NCBI GenBank assembly: GCA_963701715.1
Contig: CAVPAX010000008.1
Location: forward strand, 11,336-75,335
Direction: 5' to 3'
From: Methylotenera_A sp963701715
GTDB lineage: Bacteria; Pseudomonadota; Gammaproteobacteria; Burkholderiales; Methylophilaceae
Length of the DNA: 64,000 bases
Shown here: in pieces, positions 54,754 to 62,996 of the stretch
How the letters are laid out: each line of letters begins with the position of its first letter
Numbering within the stretch: the stretch's first letter is position 1
Program-made: the position numbers and the translations under genes
The notes under the pieces: model-generated
What the model saw: only the letters and a program-made list of their open reading frames with translations
Told to the model about the DNA's origin: nothing
Databases searched by the model: none

Positions 54754-56192
54754 TGCAGCACCCATGTATCTTTAGTGCCGCCACCTTGCGATGAATTCAC
54801 CACTAAAGAGCCTTCGTTCATTGCTACACGGCACAGCGCGCCTGGCACTACAGTGGTGGTTTTTCCAGTCAACACATAAGGACGCAGATCTACATGGCGG
54901 GGCGCAACGCCTTGCTCTACCAATGTTGGGCAAGTAGAAAGCGCAAGCGTAGGCTGGGCAATGTAATTGTCTGGATTAGCGAGAATGCGTAAACGAAACT
55001 CCTCAATCTGTTTTTTGCTTGAAGTAGGGCCCACCAGCATGCCGTAACCACCAGAACCTTGCACCTCTTTAACAACCAAATCCGCAAGATGATCTAATGC
55101 ATATTTCCTGTCATCTTCTTTACTCAGCTGGTAGGTGGGCACATTTGACAAAATCGGTTCCTCACCCAAATAAAAGCGGATCATCTCTGGCACGTAGGTA
55201 TAGGTGGCTTTGTCATCTGCTACACCTGTACCAATGGCATTCGCCAATGCCACGCCGCCGTTGCGATAGACCGAAACTAGGCCTGGTACGCCTAGCATCG
55301 AATCTTGCCTGAATGCCAAAGGGTCAATAAAGTCATCATCGATACGGCGATAAATAACGTCAACCCGTTTAGGTCCTTCCGTAGTGCGCATGAATACGGC
55401 ATTGTCCTTCACGAACATATCGCGCCCTTCCACCAGCTCGATACCCATCTGCTGGGCAAGAAAGGCATGCTCAAAGTAAGCGCTATTGTATGCCCCTGGC
55501 GTCATCAATACCACGGTGGGGTTATTTGTTGCTCCACGAGGCGCAACGGCACGCAGGTTTTCCAGCAGCAGCTGAGGGTAATGCTCGACTGGTGAAATCG
55601 GATACTGCTTAAAAAGCTCTGGAAACAAACGCATCATCATTCGACGATCTTCCAGCATGTACGAGACTCCAGAAGGCGTACGCAAGTTGTCTTCCAGCAC
55701 ATAGAACGTATCAGCTTCGGTACGTACAATGTCTATACCTGCAATATGCGCATAAACCCCACCCGTCACATCCACACCTTGCATTTCCGGCCGATACATT
55801 TCGTTGGTCAGTATGCTTTCAGGCATGATGCCAGACTTGATGATGTCTTGCTTATGGTAGAGATCATTTAAAAACATATTGAGTGCCCGCACGCGCTGAC
55901 AGGCGCCATCAGACAAGCGTTTCCAATCACTTGCTGCCAAAATACGTGGAATTACGTCAAATGGAATCAAGCGCTCCGCGCCCTCTTCCTCCCCATAAAC
56001 TGCGAAGGTGATACCTACGCGGCGAAACAATAATTCTGCATCACGAGATTTTTGCGCAAGTTGCGAAAAATCCTTGCCAGCAAGCCAGTCGGCATAAGGA
56101 GCGTAAACCTGCCTAACCCCTTTTTGTGAATCAAACGACTCATCAAAGGCCGTTAGTATTTTATTTTGATAATTAATTTTGGCCATAATCAT
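54747..56192 (-). CDS. Circularly permuted ATP-grasp protein (type 2)
   Basis: A 481-residue protein of the CP_ATPgrasp_2 family (former DUF404/DUF407). Visible features are FRRVGITFAVYGEEEGAERLIPFDVIPRI near the start, the DIVRTEADTFYVLEDNLRTPSGVSYMLEDR block with probable Mg-binding residues, RRIDDDFIDPL, and the late KEVQGSGGYGMLVGP loop. The family is predicted to ligate a carboxylate to an amine using ATP, perhaps building a peptide that Alpha-E and transglutaminase partners modify. The gene is intact and first in the minus-strand cluster. ATG 56192 follows AGGT; a second ATG lies two codons later. Confidence 0.9.
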   Translation of the reverse strand: MIMAKINYQNKILTAFDESFDSQKGVRQVYAPYADWLAGKDFSQLAQKSRDAELLFRRVGITFAVYGEEEGAERLIPFDVIPRILAASDWKRLSDGACQRVRALNMFLNDLYHKQDIIKSGIMPESILTNEMYRPEMQGVDVTGGVYAHIAGIDIVRTEADTFYVLEDNLRTPSGVSYMLEDRRMMMRLFPELFKQYPISPVEHYPQLLLENLRAVAPRGATNNPTVVLMTPGAYNSAYFEHAFLAQQMGIELVEGRDMFVKDNAVFMRTTEGPKRVDVIYRRIDDDFIDPLAFRQDSMLGVPGLVSVYRNGGVALANAIGTGVADDKATYTYVPEMIRFYLGEEPILSNVPTYQLSKEDDRKYALDHLADLVVKEVQGSGGYGMLVGPTSSKKQIEEFRLRILANPDNYIAQPTLALSTCPTLVEQGVAPRHVDLRPYVLTGKTTTVVPGALCRVAMNEGSLVVNSSQGGGTKDTWVLQC

Positions 56193-56678
56193 TACTTACC
56201 TGCAAGGTGTGTGCCAACTACATGCAAAGAAGCTACCAACTGTATCCAGCAAGCCTCCCAGCCATACTCAAGGCGGGCTCCCATGCATTAATTCATAAAG
56301 TCAACCAATCCACATGCAATGATGCACTTGATTGGTGCAAAATTGAAAACGCAAGCCCATTGTTAGCGCGAAAACATTAGGCCCTCCACTTTCTTGGTAT
56401 AAGATCAGCATCATTTTGCTAGAATTGGCCTATCCGAAAATTTTGCATTTTGTATTTCGGCGGATATCTAATAGACGGGAGCATTCGCCAAGTTTCTCTT
56501 GAAATTTTTTCACTCAAATGCATGATGGCACAATTTTTGCGCTGTTAACTATATAGCATCCCAACTTAATCCATAGAAAAAGAGCATTATCTTGACTAAA
56601 GTCCGGTCTAACTAACACTGTTATAAAAATAAATAGGAGATAGAATGCTTTGCCTGTCCAAACAAAAGGAAAACAACT
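56193..56678. other. Divergent intergenic region of the Anbu cluster
   Basis: The 486-bp gap between the minus-strand ATP-grasp gene and the plus-strand transglutaminase genes holds no supportable gene. It is AT-rich and should contain the promoters of both arms, but none is clear enough to place. Confidence 0.6.
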
Positions 56679-57476
56679 GTGTGGCTTCGTACTGGATGTA
56701 GCATTACCTTTGACGTAAGTATAGCAACACCTTTTATTCTCATGCTTCGCCCACGTAGTGGGATTCAACAATGGGTAGCCCGCGAGTCATATACATTAAA
56801 ACCCAGTGTGCCTGTAGTTGAATATACGGATAGTTACGGCAATTTCTGCCAGCGGCTGATTGCTCTACCAGGGGAGTTTTCTATACGCACATCGGCAGAA
56901 ATCCTAACGGCTGATGGCATCAACGTTAGTCCAGGCGCTCCATTCGAGGATGTGCAGAATTTACCTGATGCAGTGCTTACCTATCTGTTACCCACGCGTT
57001 ATTGTGAGTCAGATAGATTTATAGACCTTGGTCAGGAAATTGTGGCTGGCGTAGCACCAGGCTACAATCAGGTGGTCGCCATAGAGACTTGGATACGTGA
57101 CAACATTCACTTCAATCCGAACTCCATCCACTTCCAGTTATCCGCAGTAGAAGTCAATCAGCAGCGCGAAGGTGTGTGCCGTGACTTGGCGCATCTAGGC
57201 ATTGCGCTATGCCGCGGCCTATGTATCCCAGCACGCATGGTGGTCGGCTATCTGCACGGGTTGGAACCCATGGATTTTCATGCTTGGTTTGAGGCTTACG
57301 TAGGTGGTCGTTGGTACACCTTTGATGCCAGCCAGTCACACCCCAAAGGCGGACGTGTTACTGTAGCTTATGGACGTGATGCGGCCGATGTTGCCATATT
57401 CAACCAGTTTGGCCCAGCTCTGCATCCAAGAGAAATGTCAGTTTTCGTTGAAATGCTGGATCCAATACCAGAATAA
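56679..57476 (+). CDS. Transglutaminase-family protein
   Basis: A 265-residue protein with an N-terminal strand-rich region (TPFILMLRPRSG) and a transglutaminase core: catalytic Cys in EGVCRDLAHLGIALCRGL, His in FHAWFEAYVGGRWYTF and Asp in TFDASQ. The GTG start is supported by AAGGA eight bases upstream. No signal peptide is convincing, so it is probably cytoplasmic. It is the first of two plus-strand genes divergent from the ATP-grasp gene. The specific substrate is unknown. Confidence 0.88.
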   Translation: MWLRTGCSITFDVSIATPFILMLRPRSGIQQWVARESYTLKPSVPVVEYTDSYGNFCQRLIALPGEFSIRTSAEILTADGINVSPGAPFEDVQNLPDAVLTYLLPTRYCESDRFIDLGQEIVAGVAPGYNQVVAIETWIRDNIHFNPNSIHFQLSAVEVNQQREGVCRDLAHLGIALCRGLCIPARMVVGYLHGLEPMDFHAWFEAYVGGRWYTFDASQSHPKGGRVTVAYGRDAADVAIFNQFGPALHPREMSVFVEMLDPIPE

Positions 57477-57481
57477 ATGTT

Positions 57482-58336
57482 ATGCAGCGACTACGCATTC
57501 AACATTTGACGGAATATTTTTTTCCAACCCAGGTGACACTCAACCAACACCGACTATTGCTACGTCCGCGTGAAGGGCATGACGTGCGCATTGAGTCTTC
57601 CAAGCTGCAAATTACGCCCACATACAACATCAAATGGCAGCGTGATGTGTTTGACAATTCCCTAGCTATCGTAAATTTTATAGGACTCTCGAACAAGCTT
57701 GTCATCGCCAGTGAAGTCGTTATTCAGCATTATGAGCAAGCACCTTTTAATTTCCTGCTTGAAGATTATGCAGTGATTTATCCTTTTACCTATGCGCAGA
57801 GCGAACAAGTCGATCTGGCGGCTTTTCAGCAGCCGATTTTTTTCAACGATCAACATATTATCAACAACTGGCTACAACAGATTGGCTTAAACGGCATGGA
57901 AACCTTTAGCTTGTTAGTAAAGCTGAATCAGGCCATCAACCGCCAATTTCGCTATCAAATGCGAGAAGAGGCTGGCGTTCAATCTCCTGCCCAAACAATA
58001 AACCAAGGCGGCGGCTCCTGCCGCGATTACGCCACACTCTTTATAGAAGCCTGTCGCTGGCTTGGTTTGGCCAGTCGCTTTGTCAGTGGCTATCTGCACG
58101 CCCCCGCAACCGAAGCAGGCAACGCCACCACCCACGCCTGGGTGGAAATCTATCTGCCAGGCACAGGCTGGAAAGGTTTTGATCCCACAACAGGGGAAGT
58201 CACTGGTAACCGACATATTGCGGTTGCCGTTGCGCGTGACCCAGAAACAGTTCCGCCCATCTCTGGTAGCTTCATCGGGCCTGGTTTGATAACACCAGCG
58301 ATGCTAGTGAATGTGCAAGTTAACTTACTTGCTTGA
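57482..58336 (+). CDS. Transglutaminase-family protein
   Basis: A 284-residue protein with the bacterial transglutaminase N-terminal region (RLRIQHLTEYFFPTQVTLNQHRLLLRPREGH) and a core domain. The catalytic residues are present: Cys in GGSCRDYATLFIEACRWLG, His in TTHAWVEIYLPG and Asp in GFDPTTG. It closely resembles the N-terminal region of the DUF2126 fusion protein encoded at 48276-51622 but lacks the C-terminal part. It starts five bases after the previous stop and is followed by a terminator, so the two form an operon. Confidence 0.9.
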   Translation: MQRLRIQHLTEYFFPTQVTLNQHRLLLRPREGHDVRIESSKLQITPTYNIKWQRDVFDNSLAIVNFIGLSNKLVIASEVVIQHYEQAPFNFLLEDYAVIYPFTYAQSEQVDLAAFQQPIFFNDQHIINNWLQQIGLNGMETFSLLVKLNQAINRQFRYQMREEAGVQSPAQTINQGGGSCRDYATLFIEACRWLGLASRFVSGYLHAPATEAGNATTHAWVEIYLPGTGWKGFDPTTGEVTGNRHIAVAVARDPETVPPISGSFIGPGLITPAMLVNVQVNLLA

Positions 58337-58403
58337 AGCTCTATAGGATTTTATTCATATTATAGATAAACTTAATAAAAAGAGTTAAAACACTAAGAAA
58401 TGA

Positions 58404-58428
58404 AAAAGCCTTATGGTTAAAGGCTTTT
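58404..58428 (+). terminator. Terminator after the transglutaminase pair
   Basis: AAAAGCCTT/AAGGCTTTT forms a 9-bp stem with a 7-base loop, 67 bases after the stop and 37 bases before the convergent yicC stop. The symmetric A/T tracts could serve both directions. Confidence 0.75.
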
Positions 58429-58465
58429 AAGGGTATTGCGATATAAGGCGATGTAAGCTGAAATG

Positions 58466-59332
58466 CTACTCAATATTTTGTATCTGTTCGCGCATCTGCT
58501 CAATCAGCACCTTAAGCTCCATAGAGATTTGTGTAGTTTCAATCGCGACCGACTTTGAACCCAAAGTATTCGCCTCGCGGTTCATTTCCTGCATCAAAAA
58601 ATCCAGACGTTTGCCCACTGATCCGGTGCCGTTCAAAATACGCCTTACCTCATTGATATGCGTGCTTAACCGTGAGAGCTCTTCATCCACATCGATGCGT
58701 TGTGCAAACAATACTATTTCTTGGCGAATACGCTCATCATCATTGCTGATACTCGCTTCGTTGAGTTTGGCGGTGAGTTTTTCCTGATATTGCCTCATTA
58801 AAGCGGGCATCATCGGCTTTACTTTTGCCACGTGCTGTTCTATCTGCTGCAGGCGCTCCAAAATAATATCTTTGAGTTTTGCGCCCTCACGTGCCTTAGC
58901 CTCGATTAAATCTTGCAGTACCGCATTTAATGTAGTTTTTAGATCGTATTCCAAAACCTCAGTATCTAATGCTTCTGTCGCCATCACGCCAGGCATTTGC
59001 AATATTTCTAACATGTTAACTGGTTGCGTATGCGGAAAATATTGTGCTGCAGTTTTTGCATTTTCAGCAATTTGTTGTAAAGCCGTATGATTAAGCTGAG
59101 GCAAACCTCCGGCAGCAGTATTGCGTATCATATTCAAACGGCAATCTACTTTCCCTCGCCCTAATTTAGCCTGAATGAGTTCGCGTACAACGGCTTCAAA
59201 CATGCGTAAATTATCATCCAGCTTAAGTTGCAGTTCGAGATAGCGATGATTCACCGAACGCAATTCAATCATCAAAATACCATTTATTGTGTTGCGTTCT
59301 TGCGACGCAAAGCCTGTCATACTGAGTATCAT
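58466..59332 (-). CDS. yicC: YicC-family endoribonuclease
   Basis: A 288-residue protein of the YicC family, shown in E. coli to be an RNase acting with PNPase on some RNAs. The N-terminus MILSMTGFASQERN, the ELRSVNHRYLELQLKL block and the C-terminal ELSRLSTHINEVRRILN and KRLDFLMQEMNREANTLGSKS are family signatures. The ATG at 59332 is chosen because homologues begin MTGFA nearby; the ORF extends 13 codons further. It is divergent from the kinase gene. Confidence 0.95.
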   Translation of the reverse strand: MILSMTGFASQERNTINGILMIELRSVNHRYLELQLKLDDNLRMFEAVVRELIQAKLGRGKVDCRLNMIRNTAAGGLPQLNHTALQQIAENAKTAAQYFPHTQPVNMLEILQMPGVMATEALDTEVLEYDLKTTLNAVLQDLIEAKAREGAKLKDIILERLQQIEQHVAKVKPMMPALMRQYQEKLTAKLNEASISNDDERIRQEIVLFAQRIDVDEELSRLSTHINEVRRILNGTGSVGKRLDFLMQEMNREANTLGSKSVAIETTQISMELKVLIEQMREQIQNIE

Positions 59333-59440
59333 AGCTTGCTTTCTTAAAGTAATTGTTGATAATTGTATCAAACCCCTATGATTTTATGAGAGAATATTCT
59401 TAATATGTAACTTTAACGATGATTAATTTTAACCAAACAG

Positions 59441-60382
59441 ATGGCTACCAGTAAAAATCAACCTTTGCCTATTGGCTATATATTACAAGACTACATTATC
59501 ACCAAAGTCTTGAGTACTGGCGGCTTTAGTTTTGTTTATCTTGCACAAGACCTAAACAAGAATATTGTCGCCATCAAAGAATATATGCCTACAGGCCTCG
59601 CGTTGCGCGAAGAAGGCGCCACTGTGCTATTAGGCACAGAGGATGACGCGGCCACTTTTAAGCATGGCCTTAAATGCTTTTTTGAAGAGGGCTTGGCGCT
59701 GGCCAAAATCGATCATAAAAACATTGTGCGTGTGATTAATTTTTTTAGAGAAAACAACACAGTTTATATGGTAATGCAGTATGAACGCGGCAAATCGCTG
59801 CAAGATTACATACTGTCGCAGTCCGATCCGGTAAACGAAAAATTCGTACGGCGCGTATTTGGTGAGTTGCTCAATGGCCTGCGCGAAGTGCATACGCAAA
59901 AACTGCTGCATCTGGATATTAAACCGGCCAATATTTATATTCGCCTGGATGGTTCACCGGTACTGCTGGATTTTGGTTCTGCCAGGCAGACGCTGACTCA
60001 AGTACAATCAAAGCTTTCGCCCAGTTATACGCCTGGTTTTGCACCGCCGGAACAATATTTTGAACGTAAACAATTAGGGCCTTGGAGCGATATATACAGC
60101 GTGGGCGCAAGTATGTATTCATGCCTGGTGCGGTCTGCACCAATGGCTGCAAATTTACGCGTTAAGGAAGATCTTTTGGTGCCTGCTGTTAAAGTAGGTA
60201 AGGGCACTTACACTGAAGAGTTGCTTAAAATTATTGATAATTGTTTAAAACTGGATTATCTCGAAAGACCGCAAAGCGTGTTTTCACTTCAAAAAACGTT
60301 ACTTGAAAACGTACCGCCCTTAGTAATCAAAAAACCTGGCCTCGTCCACAAGATTAAGCACGTGCTGAATAAGCCGCTATAA
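59441..60382 (+). CDS. Serine/threonine protein kinase
   Basis: A 313-residue Hanks-type kinase. The glycine loop LSTGGFSFVYLA (residues ~24-35), the catalytic Lys in VAIKEYMP, the catalytic loop LLHLDIKPANIYI and the Mg-binding DFG in LLDFGSARQ are all present; APPEQY is the activation-segment end. HLD replaces the common HRD, as in several bacterial kinases. There is no transmembrane segment, so it is probably soluble. The PP2C phosphatase gene follows 22 bases later, giving a kinase/phosphatase pair beside RNA-processing genes; targets are unknown. Confidence 0.93.
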   Translation: MATSKNQPLPIGYILQDYIITKVLSTGGFSFVYLAQDLNKNIVAIKEYMPTGLALREEGATVLLGTEDDAATFKHGLKCFFEEGLALAKIDHKNIVRVINFFRENNTVYMVMQYERGKSLQDYILSQSDPVNEKFVRRVFGELLNGLREVHTQKLLHLDIKPANIYIRLDGSPVLLDFGSARQTLTQVQSKLSPSYTPGFAPPEQYFERKQLGPWSDIYSVGASMYSCLVRSAPMAANLRVKEDLLVPAVKVGKGTYTEELLKIIDNCLKLDYLERPQSVFSLQKTLLENVPPLVIKKPGLVHKIKHVLNKPL

Positions 60383-60404
60383 CTATAAATTTAAGACGTA
60401 CTCA

Positions 60405-61334
60405 ATGAAATTCACTATTTATCAAAATAGTCGCCAAGGGCCTAGGCAATATAATCAAGACAGATTGGCATATTCTTACAGCAAAGACGCTTTATTACTT
60501 GTGCTGGCCGACGGGATGGGCGGTCACCGCAATGGCGAAATCGCGGCACAATTGGCCGTAAAAACACTTACAGATGCATTTCAACGCCTAGCAGTGCCTG
60601 CATTGAGCAGCCCAGCAAAATTTCTTACCGATCATATTCAGCAAGTACACGATATGATTGAAAATGTTACGCAGGCTCAGGATCTTATCGAATCACCACG
60701 TACCACCATTGTTGCAGCCGTTATCCAGCGTGGTTATTTGTATTGTGCACATGTGGGTGATTCACGGTTATATCATTTTCGTGATGGACATTTGCTATTT
60801 CGCACTGAAGATCATTCGGTTGTGCAATCCTTATATAAAAAAGGCATGATCAGCAAAGAAGAAATGGCGACGCATCCTTACAAAAATAAAATATATAATT
60901 GTTTGGGCGGTGAAATACCGCCACAGGTTGATCTCTCGGATAGACACGAATTACATGAGGGCGACACAATACTCTTGTGCACAGATGGTGTCTGGGGCGT
61001 GCTAAGCGATCAGCAAATCAAGGAAATCATCCAGCAAAATATTACAATTGTCGATGCGACTACCCAATTGATGGATAGCGCCGAATTTGCCAGTGATGAA
61101 AAAGGCGATAACATGAGCGCCATTGGCGTGCAGTGGGGCGACCGGTCAATGAGTCAAGCCGCTGTATCAACACAGCTCATGCCGTTAGGTGAAACCACCA
61201 CCATCATGAACCCTGTTACACATCAAAACATTGAAGGCGCTGACCCACTTGAACTATCTGATGACGATATTGAGAATACCATCGCAGCAATTCAAAATGC
61301 TTTAAATAAAACCCAGCAGAAACCCAAAATTTAA
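60405..61334 (+). CDS. PP2C-family protein phosphatase
   Basis: A 309-residue Ser/Thr phosphatase with the PP2C metal-binding motifs: the N-terminal RQYNQDRLAYS, LVLADGMGGHRNGEIAA, the CAHVGDSRLYHF strand and LLCTDGVWGVLSDQQI, GDNMSAIGV near residue 240. The last ~60 residues are a non-catalytic tail. It probably reverses the neighbouring kinase. The gap to the kinase gene is short, suggesting one operon. Confidence 0.93.
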   Translation: MKFTIYQNSRQGPRQYNQDRLAYSYSKDALLLVLADGMGGHRNGEIAAQLAVKTLTDAFQRLAVPALSSPAKFLTDHIQQVHDMIENVTQAQDLIESPRTTIVAAVIQRGYLYCAHVGDSRLYHFRDGHLLFRTEDHSVVQSLYKKGMISKEEMATHPYKNKIYNCLGGEIPPQVDLSDRHELHEGDTILLCTDGVWGVLSDQQIKEIIQQNITIVDATTQLMDSAEFASDEKGDNMSAIGVQWGDRSMSQAAVSTQLMPLGETTTIMNPVTHQNIEGADPLELSDDDIENTIAAIQNALNKTQQKPKI

Positions 61335-61418
61335 TATTCGGTTTTAAAATCCCCACAATTTAAAGCCAACTTGCGTAATGCATCGCTTATAATTGGCATT
61401 TTGTTTAAAGCCAATGCT

Positions 61419-62147
61419 ATGCAACCTAATACACGCCCCAGTCAACGCGCCAATCATCAACTGCGTGAAATCGAAATTATTCGCCATTACACCAAACATG
61501 CTGAGGGCTCCGTTCTAGTAAAATTTGGCGACACGCACGTGCTTTGCACGGCCAGTGTAGAAGAAAAAGTTCCAGGATTTCTCAAAGGTAAAAATCAGGG
61601 CTGGGTGACCGCTGAATACGGCATGCTGCCACGCTCCACAGGCAGCCGTATGGACAGGGAAGCCGCTAAAGGCAAACAATCTGGCCGCACGCAAGAAATT
61701 CAGCGTCTGATAGGCCGTAGTTTGCGTGCCATTATCGATTTGGAAAAGCTCGGCGAGCGCAGCATACACCTGGATTGCGACGTGATTCAGGCGGATGGCG
61801 GCACACGTACCGCCAGCATTACCGGTGCTTATGTCGCCTTGCACGATGCAGTTTCAACATTGTTAAAGAGCGGGAAAATCAGCCAGAACCCACTCAAGCA
61901 GGCTGTTGCGGCAATTTCTGTTGGCGTTTACAAAGGCGTACCAGTGCTGGATTTAGACTATATCGAAGACTCTGATTGCGATACAGACATGAATGTGGTC
62001 ATGACTTCTGATGGTGGTTTTGTAGAAATTCAAGGCACAGCAGAAGGCGAACCGTTTGATAAAGCAGCAATGAATGCGATGCTGGATTTAGCACAAGCGG
62101 GCATTAAAGAATTGCTCCATAAACAAATAACAGCGCTGGGTATTTAG
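61419..62147 (+). CDS. rph: Ribonuclease PH
   Basis: RNase PH (242 residues) trims tRNA 3' ends with phosphate. Features are RPSQRANHQLREIEI, GDTHVLCTASVEEKVPGF, GWVTAEYGMLPRST, and LDCDVIQADGGTRTASITGAYVA. ATG 61419 matches homologues; an upstream ATG would add 16 residues that resemble promoter sequence (TATAATTGG at 61388). The length is standard. It is followed by rdgB after 13 bases. Confidence 0.96.
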   Translation: MQPNTRPSQRANHQLREIEIIRHYTKHAEGSVLVKFGDTHVLCTASVEEKVPGFLKGKNQGWVTAEYGMLPRSTGSRMDREAAKGKQSGRTQEIQRLIGRSLRAIIDLEKLGERSIHLDCDVIQADGGTRTASITGAYVALHDAVSTLLKSGKISQNPLKQAVAAISVGVYKGVPVLDLDYIEDSDCDTDMNVVMTSDGGFVEIQGTAEGEPFDKAAMNAMLDLAQAGIKELLHKQITALGI

Positions 62148-62160
62148 GCTGAATCATTCC

Positions 62161-62757
62161 ATGTTTACTCGACTTGTTATCGCCAGCGGCAATACCGGCA
62201 AACTAAGAGAAATCCAACAGCTTTTAGCCCCTCTGCATATTGAAGTCTTGCCGCAGTCTGCTTTTAATATTTCCGAGGCCGAAGAGCCGCATTGTACTTT
62301 TATCGAGAATGCTCTTGCCAAAGCGCGTCATGCCAGCCTGCATTCAGGTTTGCCTGCTATTGCTGATGATTCCGGTATTTGTCTTAGCGCCCTGCAAGGC
62401 AAGCCTGGCGTGCTTTCTGCACGTTTCGGTGGTGAGCCAAAGAATGATGAAAAAAACAATCAAACTTTATTAGATGCGCTTGCAAACGAAAGTGACCGTG
62501 GCGCCTATTATTACTGTGCGCTAGTATTGGTTCGCTATTATGATGATCCGCAGCCTTTGATTGCAGAAGGAATTTGGCGCGGCGAAATATTAACTGCCCC
62601 TCGTGGCATAGGCGGGTTTGGCTACGACCCATTATTTTTAGATGTAAATTTAAATAAAACGGGTGCAGAATTAACACCGGAAGTTAAAAATAAAATCAGC
62701 CATCGCGGACAAGCACTGAGGCAATTGATTGAAAAAATAAAGGTTTTATCCATATGA
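62161..62757 (+). CDS. rdgB: XTP/dITP diphosphatase (RdgB/HAM1 family)
   Basis: A 198-residue pyrophosphatase removes non-canonical purine nucleotides such as ITP and XTP. It has VIASGNTGKLREIQQLL at the start, the DDSGICLSALQGKPGVLSARF active-site block, and GGFGYDPLFL and SHRGQALRQL near the end. The stop overlaps the next start codon by four bases (ATGA). Confidence 0.96.
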   Translation: MFTRLVIASGNTGKLREIQQLLAPLHIEVLPQSAFNISEAEEPHCTFIENALAKARHASLHSGLPAIADDSGICLSALQGKPGVLSARFGGEPKNDEKNNQTLLDALANESDRGAYYYCALVLVRYYDDPQPLIAEGIWRGEILTAPRGIGGFGYDPLFLDVNLNKTGAELTPEVKNKISHRGQALRQLIEKIKVLSI

Positions 62758-62996
62758 AAAAGTTACCTGTTTGGGTGCGCAACGATGGAAGCATCGTCTC
62801 CTGTACAGAAAAAATCAAAGTGATGCGCGAAAACTTTGAAGAAATCAAACAAATCGCACAAGACGCACTGGAAGATGGTTTACTAATGGAAGTGTCTGAA
62901 ACACAAATGCGTGAAACCTTGCATCACTTGGTCGATGAGCTTTTGAATCCTTATCAAAAACAAAAAGCAGCGATTGAAAAAAGTTATTCCAATTAA
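62754..62996 (+). CDS. Small conserved protein of unknown function
   Basis: An 80-residue predicted cytoplasmic protein, mostly helical and charged. It begins KKLPVWVRNDGSIVSCTEKIKVMRENFEEI, and the second half (RETLHHLVDELLNPYQKQKAAIEKSYSN) looks like a helix. It overlaps rdgB by four bases and hemW by about 20. The tight coupling and protein-like composition support a real gene, but I do not recognise its family with certainty. Confidence 0.75.
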   Translation: MKKLPVWVRNDGSIVSCTEKIKVMRENFEEIKQIAQDALEDGLLMEVSETQMRETLHHLVDELLNPYQKQKAAIEKSYSN

